From Candidatus Desantisiibacteriota bacterium (lineage in GTDB: Bacteria; JACRDZ01), in NCBI GenBank assembly GCA_016209155.1, contig JACQWU010000243.1, positions 1 to 21,045 on the forward strand: DNA of 21,045 nucleotides, given 5' to 3'. This document shows, piece after piece, positions 1 to 7,069 of the stretch. A program made the position numbers and the translations under genes. A model generated the notes under the pieces. The model searched no databases, was not told the origin of the DNA, and worked only from the letters and a program-made list of their open reading frames with translations. How positions within the stretch are numbered: position 1 is the first letter of the stretch; each line of letters starts with the position of its first letter.

Positions 1-1296
1 TGCAATTTATGGAATGAAAACATCGCCCTATTTAATAACCTTTATACGATAGATAACTTTGGGACCTTCTTCAAGGCAGTCTTCCTCATCATCTCCATCC
101 TTGTGACCATTGTCTCTCTAAGGTACATAGAGCGGGAGGAGATAAAACTGGCGGAGTATTACTCCCTCTTACTCCTCGGTGTTCTCGGCATGATGATCAT
201 GACCTCCTCTACCAACTTCATCACTATCTTCATCGGACTGGAAGTGATGTCTATAGCGATATACGTCCTCTGTGGTCTTTTAAGAGAGAATGCTAAATCT
301 GTGGAGGCGGCACTGAAATACTTTCTGTTGGGGGCGTTTGCCACTGCATTTTTGCTCTACGGAATGGCGCTGGTTTATGGAACGACAGGGGTCCTTGATA
401 TAAAAGAGATAAAAAATTATGTGAGTTCTGGAAGTTTTTACGTAACTCCCATGTTTGTGGCAGGCCTTGCCTTCCTCATCGTGGGGTTCGGGTTTAAAAC
501 GGCATCTGTCCCCTTTCATATGTGGACACCGGATGTATACGAAGGGGCGCCTACCTCTATCACTGCTTACATGGCGACCGGTGTCAAGGCCGCGGCCTTT
601 GGTGCCTTTTTAAGAGTATTTTACACTGCCCTGACACCTTTTATAGAGGGGTGGTCCGGTATATTATGGATTATTGCTGTGCTTACCATGAGCGTGGGGA
701 ATATCACGGCCCTTGTGCAGGATAATATAAAAAGGATGCTTGCCTATTCAAGTATTGCTCATACAGGATATTTAATAATTGCGCTTGCAGCTGCTTCGAG
801 AGAAACTGTAGACGGCATTTCCAGTATGATATTTTATTTGTTTGGATATACACTAATGAATATAGGAGCTTTTGCAATAGTAATACTTATTTCAAATGAG
901 AAAACGACGGAAGATAAAATAGAAAATTTTGCAGGTCTTGGCCGCACTTCTCCTTTTTATGCTTTTATTATGGCAGTATTCATGATGTCACTCGCAGGAT
1001 TGCCTCCAACTGTGGGGTTTAGCGGAAAAATGTATATATTTATGGCTACAGTTAAAGCGCGTTTTACCTGGCTTGCAGTAATTGGAGTTTTAAATAGTGC
1101 TATTTCAGTATATTATTATGCAAAAGTAGTAATAAAAATGTATTTTTGTCCTCCAAATGAGGAAACAAAAGAACCGAGTCATTCAAGTTTATTAATTTGG
1201 ACCATTTTTATATCATTTTCTCTGGTTCTTTTTTTCGGATTATATCCTGAGCCATTATTGAATTTTATAAAAAGCGGAGTGCGTAAAACTTTTTAA
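1..1296 (+). CDS. nuoN: NADH-quinone oxidoreductase subunit N (NuoN), 5' end outside the window
   Basis: This is a membrane subunit of respiratory Complex I and one of its antiporter-like proton-pumping subunits. The frame is open from base 1, so the N-terminus lies to the left; the GTG at 103 is internal, because the codons before it already encode a hydrophobic segment. About 431 codons are visible, against about 480 for a full NuoN. Family marks are the stretch FKTASVPFHMWTPDVYEGAP, holding the conserved transmembrane Lys and the PFHxWxPDVYEGAP signature, and later KRMLAYSSIAHTGY. At least ten hydrophobic segments alternate with short loops, and the protein ends naturally at TAA. NuoN is usually the last gene of the nuo operon, which fits the unrelated gene that follows. 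By hand count, bases 1-720 are about 46% G+C with many C/G-ending codons, while 721-1296 are about 33%, as in the rest of the window. The family call is secure. Confidence 0.95.
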   Translation, partial: CNLWNENIALFNNLYTIDNFGTFFKAVFLIISILVTIVSLRYIEREEIKLAEYYSLLLLGVLGMMIMTSSTNFITIFIGLEVMSIAIYVLCGLLRENAKSVEAALKYFLLGAFATAFLLYGMALVYGTTGVLDIKEIKNYVSSGSFYVTPMFVAGLAFLIVGFGFKTASVPFHMWTPDVYEGAPTSITAYMATGVKAAAFGAFLRVFYTALTPFIEGWSGILWIIAVLTMSVGNITALVQDNIKRMLAYSSIAHTGYLIIALAAASRETVDGISSMIFYLFGYTLMNIGAFAIVILISNEKTTEDKIENFAGLGRTSPFYAFIMAVFMMSLAGLPPTVGFSGKMYIFMATVKARFTWLAVIGVLNSAISVYYYAKVVIKMYFCPPNEETKEPSHSSLLIWTIFISFSLVLFFGLYPEPLLNFIKSGVRKTF

Positions 1297-1406
1297 TTTT
1301 TACCTGAATCTTGCACTTCAGGATTCATCATAGAACATCCCATGTCCGGCACTATCGTGCTATTAATACCAATTAAATTTAAAACCATTTCGACGAGGGA
1401 ACACAA

Positions 1407-2078
1407 ATGAAAAATTTTCCCCTTTTACGTGCGGGGCAGACAGTGCTGGTAGCTATAAAGAATAAAGAAGAAAAAGAAGAATATTTTTCTAAAATTGAGA
1501 ATATAGAAAACAAATATATATATCTAAATAATCCTTTTGAAGAGAAAAATGTAAAGATAAAAAATGGGGATACTTTACAAATTTTTATTTTAGAGAATAA
1601 TGAAGTCTATGATTTTGCCGGTTCGCTACTGGAAATAAATTTTGGTAATCCGCCTGAACTTAAAGTTGAAATCCTCGGAGAAATAAACCAGAATCAACGG
1701 CGAATAAGTATGCGTTTTCCTGTTTCGTTATCAGTTAAATATGAAATTTTTCAACCAAAATCTTTTTTCAGATCATCATATGCTATTCAGGGAATAGCTT
1801 TAGCCAGAAATATTAGTATTGGAGGTATGCTGCTTGAGACAGAGAATAAAATACACAACAATAGCAGCAATATAACATTACATTTTACCCTGCCGGCATA
1901 TCCAACCATGGATATTAAAGGTGAAATTAAGAGATTGGCATCTCTGCCAAATCATAGAAGTGAATTTGTAGTTAATTTTATAGACCTTGATCCTAATGAC
2001 AGAGAAAATATAATAAGGTATATTTTTGATAGTCAGAAAAAACATATACTTGAAAAAACAGTATTGGAAAAATTATAA
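1407..2078 (+). CDS. PilZ-domain c-di-GMP-binding protein, YcgR-like
   Basis: A predicted cytoplasmic receptor for cyclic di-GMP, 223 residues. The N-terminal ~95 residues look like the beta-rich flagellar-brake (YcgR/PilZN) module that commonly precedes PilZ. The PilZ domain follows: the arginine motif QRRISMR (R98, R99, R103; RxxxR) and the second motif NISIGG (N135, S137, G139, G140; the [D/N]xSxxG signature). Both ligand-binding motifs are intact, so binding is likely. There is no signal peptide or transmembrane segment. The ATG at 1407 is preceded by GAGGG at suitable spacing. The gene ends one base before the trpC start, so the two are probably co-transcribed and translationally coupled. 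The target (flagellar motor, exopolysaccharide synthesis or a transcription process) cannot be read from the context, since no motility or polysaccharide gene lies in the window. Confidence 0.85.
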   Translation: MKNFPLLRAGQTVLVAIKNKEEKEEYFSKIENIENKYIYLNNPFEEKNVKIKNGDTLQIFILENNEVYDFAGSLLEINFGNPPELKVEILGEINQNQRRISMRFPVSLSVKYEIFQPKSFFRSSYAIQGIALARNISIGGMLLETENKIHNNSSNITLHFTLPAYPTMDIKGEIKRLASLPNHRSEFVVNFIDLDPNDRENIIRYIFDSQKKHILEKTVLEKL

Positions 2079-2079
2079 G

Positions 2080-2859
2080 ATGGATTTTTTAAAAAGAATA
2101 ATACAAAATAAAATAGATGAAATAGAAAATAAAAAAATAAAATATCCCTTAGCTGAGTTAAAAAAAGAGGTCGAGAGCTCACCTCAGTATCCTCTGAAAT
2201 TTAAAATCGCGATTTCTATTCCGCATAAAATAAATCTTATCGCAGAAATAAAACAAGCCTCTCCTTCACATGGAATACTCAGGGATCCTTTTAATCTAAA
2301 AGAAATAACAGCTATTTATGCTACGGGCAGGGTATCGGCAATATCCGTTCTTACTGAAACTCTTTTTTTCCGCGGAAATATAAAAAACATAAAAGAAGCA
2401 CGCTCTATAACCGTAATCCCTATTTTAATGAAGGATTTTATTTTAGATGAATATCAGATTTATGAAGCTAAAATTCATGGAGCATCTGCGGTACTTTTGA
2501 TCGCAGCAATTCTCAGCAAAAATAAACTTAAAGATCTAAAATTTTTAGCTCATCAGATAGGATTAGACTGCCTGGTTGAAGTACATGATGAAGAGGATAT
2601 AAAAAAAGCATTGGACGCTGATGCAGAGATTATAGGAATAAATAATAGAAATTTAAAAACATTTCATGTAGATTTGCATACATCAATGGAGCTTAAAAAA
2701 AGTTTACCGGAAGACAAAATTACGGTAAGTGAGAGCGGAATAAAAAATAAAGAAGATATATTAAGACTCAAGGATGCGGGATTTAATGCTGTTCTTATTG
2801 GGGAAAGCTTTATGAAGTCTCCGGATATTGCTCTTAAAATAAAAGAATTATGGCATTAA
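2080..2859 (+). CDS. trpC: Indole-3-glycerol phosphate synthase
   Basis: TrpC closes the indole ring of 1-(2-carboxyphenylamino)-1-deoxyribulose-5-phosphate in tryptophan synthesis; it is a cytosolic TIM barrel. I start it at ATG 2080 (MDFLKR), giving 259 residues, the family length. An ATG 18 codons upstream overlaps the PilZ gene and would add an atypical basic leader. Family motifs occur in order: IAEIKQASPS (catalytic Glu56 and Lys58), SVLTETLFFRG, LMKDFILDEYQI (catalytic Lys), ASAVLLIAAIL, LVEVHDEEDI (catalytic Glu), GINNRNL (Asn), VSESGI (Ser) and VLIGESFM (phosphate binding). All expected active-site residues are present. No other trp gene is in the window, so the pathway must be dispersed or lie elsewhere. 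The one-base gap from the PilZ gene suggests translational coupling. Confidence 0.95.
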   Translation: MDFLKRIIQNKIDEIENKKIKYPLAELKKEVESSPQYPLKFKIAISIPHKINLIAEIKQASPSHGILRDPFNLKEITAIYATGRVSAISVLTETLFFRGNIKNIKEARSITVIPILMKDFILDEYQIYEAKIHGASAVLLIAAILSKNKLKDLKFLAHQIGLDCLVEVHDEEDIKKALDADAEIIGINNRNLKTFHVDLHTSMELKKSLPEDKITVSESGIKNKEDILRLKDAGFNAVLIGESFMKSPDIALKIKELWH

Positions 2860-2862
2860 TAG

Positions 2863-2893
2863 TTGATATTTTAGATAAAGTATGATATATAAT
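2863..2893 (+). promoter_or_regulatory. Candidate sigma-70-type promoter for the cytochrome gene
   Basis: TTGATA at 2863-2868 is followed after 17 bases by TATATA (2886-2891), or after 19 bases by a perfect TATAAT (2888-2893). It lies just after the trpC stop and about 45 bases ahead of the cytochrome start, where a promoter would be expected. The local A+T richness makes chance matches likely. Confidence 0.4.
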
Positions 2894-2937
2894 TAAAAGT
2901 CTGGAAAATTGAAAAGTCAAATAGGATTATCAATAAA

Positions 2938-4731
2938 ATGATACTCACTAATAAAAAAAACAGGAATAATTTTATTGTTTTATCAGTGACTATTTCCGCA
3001 CTTTTTTTTATGACTGTTTTTTCTGAAGCCGAAGACAAAAAAAGCAATTTAAAAACTTTATTACCGGCCTTCGCCCTGCCTGATAAAAAAAAAGATACGG
3101 GACTTGATTTAACAAATGTAAAAATGCGAACAGGAGCAGAAGAGGGTGCTCCGAATGTTCATTCTTTTTTAGGATGTGATTTTTGTCATTCAAAAGTTCC
3201 GGAAAAGGGGTTTGATAAAAAACAGAATCCTGAATTGATTAAATTAGATACAGAGTCCGCGATTTGTGAAACATGTCATGTGCGTGAATGTCTGCATTCA
3301 TCAGAATTAGATCCTTTAACATTAACCCCGCCAATGGATGTCCCTGTTAATCTGCCCCTCGGGACAGGCGGCAAATCAAAAGGGAAAGTTACCTGTATGA
3401 CCTGTCATTATATACATGGGGATACCTTTCTTAATCAGTTAATCCGCGGTTTTGCCATGAACAATACTGATACGAAAATAACATATTCAAGAAGGCTTGA
3501 TTTCTGTTTAGCATGCCATAGCAAAGATGAGGGAGGCAGCAGTAATAAAGGTGCAATATGGAAAGCGCACAAAGGATACAAAGAAAACAAATATTGTGAT
3601 GTTTGCCATAAAACCGCTAATGTTGAAGAATTAAATAAAATAAGAGAGATAAAAACAAAAAAAGAACGTGATCAGAAGACGCTGGCAAGTTTAAGGGCAA
3701 CAATAAAAAGTTTATGTGTTTATTGTCACGTTGATCAGGCAGGTCAACAGCACTTTAGAGTTGTAAATGTTTTTGCCGATAAAAATATTAAAGTGAATTT
3801 GGAAGAATTAGGTCTGCCTCTTTTGGAAGGCAAGTTTACATGTGTGACATGTCATGATACGCATGGAGTATCAGAGCAAAATGCGCATTATTTGAGAAGT
3901 GCTTATCTTCAGGTGGCAACTATGTCCAGCCGTGTTAATCCGCATAGAAGAAAAGATTTTTGTCTTTCCTGTCACACAAGATATGACGAACGCGGAAAGG
4001 TTGCGGGCGGACTTAAGTTTAATAACGATATTAATAAAGTGTGCACATGGTGTCATGATGGAACACAGGCAAGATCAGATGTGCATCCTATTAATGTTGT
4101 TTTAAAAGAAAGTGAGTATATGAAAAAACCTCAGGAACTTATTTTGACAGCAGATGGAAAATTAACCTGCTATACATGTCATTATACAGGATACGGGGAA
4201 TGTGAAAAAGATTCTGTTCATGCTAAAAAAGCACAGGATTTGACTAATGTAACTCATTTAAGAGGACATCCTTTTGAAAATCGATGGGATGAATGTTATC
4301 TGTGTCATGTGAAAAAGGAATTTAAAAAATTCAACGCACATTATCAACTGGATAGTACTACAGGCAAAATTATTGAAGAGTCATGTATTTTTTGTCATGC
4401 CTCACGACCGGAAATAGAAATAAGTGGAATGGAAAAACCAAAATTTAAGGGGGTTTTAATTTTTCTATGTCTTGGTTGTCATCCTGATAGTCCTCATCCG
4501 GGACGAACAGTGGATGGTAAAGGTGTAAATCATATGGTTAAGCCTATAGAAGTTCCGGGAAAATTAAAAATACCTGAAGGTCTTCCCAGAAGTGACAAGG
4601 AAAGACTTCATTGCGGTTCATGCCATAATCCCCATGCAAAAGGTGTAATAAAAACATTAATGGGTAAAGGTGCAGGTGCAAAAGAACGAAGGCGGTTCGA
4701 AAAGTGCACAGATTGTCACATTTCTAAATAG
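2938..4731 (+). CDS. Exported cytochrome c with 15 CxxCH haem-binding motifs
   Basis: A predicted periplasmic or extracellular electron-transfer protein, 597 residues. Residues 1-33 form a signal peptide: basic start (KKNRNN), hydrophobic core (FIVLSVTISALFFMTVF) and a cleavage site near SEA|ED. There is no lipobox and no later membrane segment. I count 15 CxxCH motifs between residues 80 and 594, all of the plain two-residue spacing, for example CDFCH, CETCH, CMTCH, CTWCH and CTDCH. Several are followed by a second histidine (CMTCHYIHG, CVTCHDTHG, CGSCHNPHA), the pattern of the doubled-CXXCH family, and free histidines for axial ligation are plentiful. The gene is followed after nine bases by a small membrane protein, a possible partner. 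No cytochrome maturation gene is in the window. Its redox partner is unknown; it could link a membrane quinol oxidase to an acceptor outside the inner membrane. I do not recognise a named family such as OmcS or MtrA. Confidence 0.9.
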   Translation: MILTNKKNRNNFIVLSVTISALFFMTVFSEAEDKKSNLKTLLPAFALPDKKKDTGLDLTNVKMRTGAEEGAPNVHSFLGCDFCHSKVPEKGFDKKQNPELIKLDTESAICETCHVRECLHSSELDPLTLTPPMDVPVNLPLGTGGKSKGKVTCMTCHYIHGDTFLNQLIRGFAMNNTDTKITYSRRLDFCLACHSKDEGGSSNKGAIWKAHKGYKENKYCDVCHKTANVEELNKIREIKTKKERDQKTLASLRATIKSLCVYCHVDQAGQQHFRVVNVFADKNIKVNLEELGLPLLEGKFTCVTCHDTHGVSEQNAHYLRSAYLQVATMSSRVNPHRRKDFCLSCHTRYDERGKVAGGLKFNNDINKVCTWCHDGTQARSDVHPINVVLKESEYMKKPQELILTADGKLTCYTCHYTGYGECEKDSVHAKKAQDLTNVTHLRGHPFENRWDECYLCHVKKEFKKFNAHYQLDSTTGKIIEESCIFCHASRPEIEISGMEKPKFKGVLIFLCLGCHPDSPHPGRTVDGKGVNHMVKPIEVPGKLKIPEGLPRSDKERLHCGSCHNPHAKGVIKTLMGKGAGAKERRRFEKCTDCHISK

Positions 4732-4740
4732 GAGTAGAAA

Positions 4741-4950
4741 ATGCGTGCTCCGGGTAAAATGAGTAGATTAAAATTTTTAATTTATTTTTTTTCAGGAAGC
4801 ATTATCGGCGGATTGACTCTTGGAGTTATAAGTTATCTGGTTGTAATTCCGAGAGGTGGGGATATATTTTTGTCAATATTGTTTGGAGTTTGTTTTGGCG
4901 CGATTTTTGGGGGACCTCTTCTTGCTTCAAATCTTGAAAAAGAGAAATAA
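4741..4950 (+). CDS. Small two-helix inner-membrane protein, unknown function
   Basis: A 69-residue hydrophobic protein. After a basic start (MRAPGKMSRLK) come two glycine-rich transmembrane helices, roughly residues 11-36 (LIYFFSGSIIGGLTLGVISY) and 44-62 (ILFGVCFGAIFGGPLLAS), then a charged tail (NLEKEK). The ATG at 4741 has an AGGAG six bases upstream that overlaps the stop of the cytochrome gene, so the two are very probably translated from one message. That position suggests a membrane anchor, assembly helper or partner for the multihaem cytochrome, but no motif shows this and the protein has no cysteine pair for haem. Glycine-zipper-like proteins of this size also occur as unrelated membrane proteins of unknown role. 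Confidence 0.7.
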   Translation: MRAPGKMSRLKFLIYFFSGSIIGGLTLGVISYLVVIPRGGDIFLSILFGVCFGAIFGGPLLASNLEKEK

Positions 4951-4964
4951 TATATCCGTTTAAC

Positions 4965-5061
4965 AAAATTTCCCATAATTGAAAAAATGAACCTGATAAG
5001 TACAATAAGATTTAGTAATAAATTTGTGTTCTATATGCTTAATTTTTTTTTGGGAAATTTT
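4965..5061. repeat. 11-base inverted repeat ahead of purH, possible terminator or regulatory hairpin
   Basis: AAAATTTCCCA at 4965-4975 is the exact reverse complement of TGGGAAATTTT at 5051-5061, with 75 bases between. Just inside the arms an A-run (4982-4987) faces a T-run (5043-5050), which could lengthen the stem after a bulge. The right arm runs into T-rich sequence, so on the plus strand the structure could end the cytochrome transcript shortly before the purH promoter. The wide loop weakens that reading. Confidence 0.4.
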
Positions 5062-5073
5062 TTAATTTTTTTC

Positions 5074-5102
5074 TTGACGAAAAATATATTTTTATGCAAA
5101 AT
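5074..5102 (+). promoter_or_regulatory. Candidate sigma-70-type promoter for purH-exbB-exbD
   Basis: TTGACG at 5074-5079 (five of six consensus bases) is followed after exactly 17 bases by CAAAAT at 5097-5102 (four of six). Predicted transcription would begin about 30 bases ahead of the purH start, which has its own AAGGAG ribosome-binding site. This is the only good TTGAC hexamer in the intergenic region. Confidence 0.5.
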
Positions 5103-5139
5103 GATTTAAATATTTTATAAAATCAAAAGGAGTAATTTT

Positions 5140-5736
5140 ATGACAAGGAGGGTATTAATCAGTGTATCTGATAAAACAGGCATAGAAAATTTTGCCAGGA
5201 GTCTTGTGGAATTGAATTTTGAAATAATTTCAACAGGAGGAACAGCTTCAAGTTTAAAAAATGCAAAAATTCCTGTTATTGATATATCTGAATTTACCGG
5301 TCTCCCGGAAATACTCGGAGGACGTGTTAAAACTCTTCATCCCAAAGTATATGCAGGACTACTTGCGCGCCGGAGTGATGCCAAACATGTAGAGCAACTT
5401 AAAAAATTGAATATCCCTTATATAGATCTTGTTGTTTTTAATCTATACCCTTTTAAAAAGACAATTGCTAAAGAAGGTGTAACTATTGAGGAAGCAATAG
5501 AAAATATTGATATCGGCGGTCCAACTGCAATACGTGCGGCTGCTAAAAATTATGAAAGTGTGGGGGTTGTCATAAATCCGGAACAATATGAGGAAGTTCT
5601 TAAAGAATTAAAAAGTCATAACGGAGAATTAACTCTTAAAACCAGGTTTAAACTTGCGGCAGAAGTTTTTCATTATACATCACAATATGATGACATGATA
5701 TTTAAGTATTTGAAAATGAAGGAACAGATAAATTAA
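5140..5736 (+). CDS. purH: Stand-alone IMP cyclohydrolase (N-terminal half of PurH)
   Basis: This enzyme closes FAICAR to IMP, the last step of de novo purine synthesis. At 198 residues it covers only the MGS-like IMP cyclohydrolase domain; the usual bifunctional PurH is about 510-530 residues with a C-terminal AICAR transformylase. Motifs present are SVSDKTG, ISTGGTA, GGRVKTLHPKVYAGLLARR, VVFNLYPF and IDIGGPTAIRAAAKNY, matching the intact domain. It stops at TAA after YDDMIFKYL, the natural domain boundary. The next 60 bases carry no remnant of a transformylase and lead into exbB, so this looks like a true single-domain protein rather than a broken one. The transformylation step must be done by a separate protein (a split PurH C-terminal domain or a PurP-type enzyme) encoded elsewhere. 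It probably shares a transcript with exbB. Confidence 0.9.
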   Translation: MTRRVLISVSDKTGIENFARSLVELNFEIISTGGTASSLKNAKIPVIDISEFTGLPEILGGRVKTLHPKVYAGLLARRSDAKHVEQLKKLNIPYIDLVVFNLYPFKKTIAKEGVTIEEAIENIDIGGPTAIRAAAKNYESVGVVINPEQYEEVLKELKSHNGELTLKTRFKLAAEVFHYTSQYDDMIFKYLKMKEQIN

Positions 5737-5762
5737 TTGATATAGAGTTAAAATTTAAATTT

Positions 5763-5775
5763 CTCGTTTAACGAG
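5763..5775. repeat. 13-base palindrome just ahead of the exbB ribosome-binding site
   Basis: CTCGTTTAACGAG is two 6-base arms (CTCGTT/AACGAG) around a single central T. It ends five bases before the AGGAGGT that serves exbB. It could be a dimeric-repressor operator or a small hairpin that hides the ribosome-binding site. A chance palindrome is possible in this A+T-rich gap. Confidence 0.35.
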
Positions 5776-5797
5776 TAACAGGAGGTATAAAGATACA

Positions 5798-6547
5798 ATG
5801 GAAAAGAATAAGGTTATACTAAAACAGGCGATTTTTTTTACAGGTATGTTTCTTTTAATTATTTTTGCGGTTTCTGTGTTTGGAGTTGAAGAGGTTGATT
5901 ATAGCATAAAAAATACCAGACCATGGGTAGTGGATATGTTTGTCCGCGGCGGAATAACAATGTATATGATTCTTGCATGCTCGATAGTAGGGTTATATAT
6001 TACAATTGAAAAATCAGTTAAAGTACGTAAAAATATGCTTATGCCTTCACCCTTTATTGCTCAGCTTAGGAATACGGTAAAATCAAACGATATTACACAA
6101 TTAATGGAGCTTTGTAAAGATAAAGATATTTCCATTGCAAAAATAATTTCTTCGGGACTTAATGAATATAGAGAAGGTATTTCCGCAGTACGTGAAGCAA
6201 TAGATAACCAGGGTACAATAGAAGTAGGTTATCTTGCACAGCATTTGCAGATAATGGGAGTTCTGGCAAATATGGCGCCTTTGTTTGGTTTTCTTGGAAC
6301 TGTTACAGGAATGATTAGCGCTTTTGGAGTTATCGCCGGTTATGGGTCAAGTCGTCCTGACCTTCTGGCGGCAGGAGTTGCAGAAGCATTGATAACAACA
6401 GCATATGGATTATTTGTGGGTATTCCTCTGCTTATATCTTATTATTATTTTGACGGTAAAGTAAGTCATCTTTCATTGGAAATGCAGGAAACAGCATCAA
6501 GTATTGTTAATGAATTAATGCATGGAGGAGATTTAGGTGGCATTTAA
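5798..6547 (+). CDS. exbB: MotA/TolQ/ExbB-family proton channel protein
   Basis: This is the inner-membrane stator channel of a Ton/Tol-type energy-transducing complex; with ExbD it uses the proton motive force to move a partner that reaches across the periplasm. It has 249 residues. An N-terminal hydrophobic segment (residues ~10-30) is followed by the first core helix (GGITMYMILACSIVGLYITI). After a cytoplasmic region come two helices with family signatures, APLFGFLGTVTGMISAF and AEALITTAYGLFVGIPLL, holding the Thr/Ser residues that line the proton path. The ATG at 5798 follows a strong AGGAGGT. It overlaps exbD by 11 bases, a typical coupled pair. The extra N-terminal segment resembles ExbB forms with a periplasmic leader. 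TolQ-type use is equally possible: the family is clear, while the choice between ExbB, TolQ and a specialised paralogue is not. Confidence 0.9.
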   Translation: MEKNKVILKQAIFFTGMFLLIIFAVSVFGVEEVDYSIKNTRPWVVDMFVRGGITMYMILACSIVGLYITIEKSVKVRKNMLMPSPFIAQLRNTVKSNDITQLMELCKDKDISIAKIISSGLNEYREGISAVREAIDNQGTIEVGYLAQHLQIMGVLANMAPLFGFLGTVTGMISAFGVIAGYGSSRPDLLAAGVAEALITTAYGLFVGIPLLISYYYFDGKVSHLSLEMQETASSIVNELMHGGDLGGI

Positions 6548-6938
6548 AAGAGACTCTAAAAAAATAGATCTATCTTTGCCGTCATTAAGCGATATTATTT
6601 TTCTATTATTAACCTTCTTTCTTTTGACAAGTAATTATGTTGAGCTTGATGAAATGCTGGATATTAAGCTTCCAAATGCAAAAGGCACTGAGAGTCAGGA
6701 AAGACAAAATAATCTAATAGAAGTAAGTCTTGACGGAAAAGTAAATTTCAATGGTACCAGAGTTACCAAAGAGGTTCTGCAATTCAAACTTAACAAACTT
6801 ATGCATGATTTTCCTGATGAAGTGGTCGTTGTCCGTGCTGATAAGAGAGCTCAATATTCCGATGTTGTTTCTATTATGGGAATTTGTAAAGCAGCCAAGG
6901 TAAAGAGACTTGGACTTGCGGCTTTAATGGAAGATTAA
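6537..6938 (+). CDS. exbD: ExbD/TolR-family protein
   Basis: This is the small partner of the ExbB channel, 133 residues. It has a short cytoplasmic start, one transmembrane helix (residues ~17-35) and a periplasmic domain. Asp19 in LPSLSDIIFLLLTFFLL sits where the single proton-carrying transmembrane aspartate of ExbD/TolR lies. The periplasmic part (DIKLPNA, IEVSLDGKVNFNGTRV, VVVRADKRAQYSDVVSIM, LGLAAL) follows the ExbD fold. It begins at GTG 6537 inside the exbB end, preceded by GGAGG at 6524-6528 with good spacing, so translation is coupled to exbB. The TonB-like gene follows after 131 bases that hold a tandem repeat. Which of TonB or TolA function it serves cannot be decided from this protein alone. 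Confidence 0.9.
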   Translation: MAFKRDSKKIDLSLPSLSDIIFLLLTFFLLTSNYVELDEMLDIKLPNAKGTESQERQNNLIEVSLDGKVNFNGTRVTKEVLQFKLNKLMHDFPDEVVVVRADKRAQYSDVVSIMGICKAAKVKRLGLAALMED

Positions 6939-6942
6939 TTTT

Positions 6943-6970
6943 ATTGCGGATTGCGGATTGCGGATTGCGG
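6943..6970. repeat. Four tandem copies of the 7-base unit ATTGCGG
   Basis: Four perfect head-to-tail copies begin five bases after the exbD stop. The last copy gives TGCGGA (6966-6971), which can pair with TCCGCA at 7012-7017; that arm is followed by six Ts. A hairpin with a ~40-base loop and four interchangeable left arms is therefore possible between exbD and the TonB-like gene. The spacing is far too tight for CRISPR. The block could vary in copy number. Confidence 0.8.
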
Positions 6971-7069
6971 AATTAAATTTGGTTATTAATTTCATGTCCT
7001 ACTATCTACTCTCCGCATTTTTTATTTATTGCACTTTGTATAACATACCTAAAAAAGGCAGGATTAAAA

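Noticed and set aside
103-105. GTG at 103 as the start of the first gene
   Set aside because: The same frame is open to base 1 and encodes in-phase hydrophobic NuoN-like sequence, so this codon is internal to a gene cut by the window edge.
1303-1327. Terminator after nuoN (CCTGAA/TTCAGG hairpin)
   Set aside because: The stem is six base pairs with an eight-base loop and is not followed by a T-run; it could be a weak structure, but I cannot support a terminator.
6943-6970. CRISPR array
   Set aside because: The units are 7 bases with no spacers and there are no cas genes; it is a simple tandem repeat.
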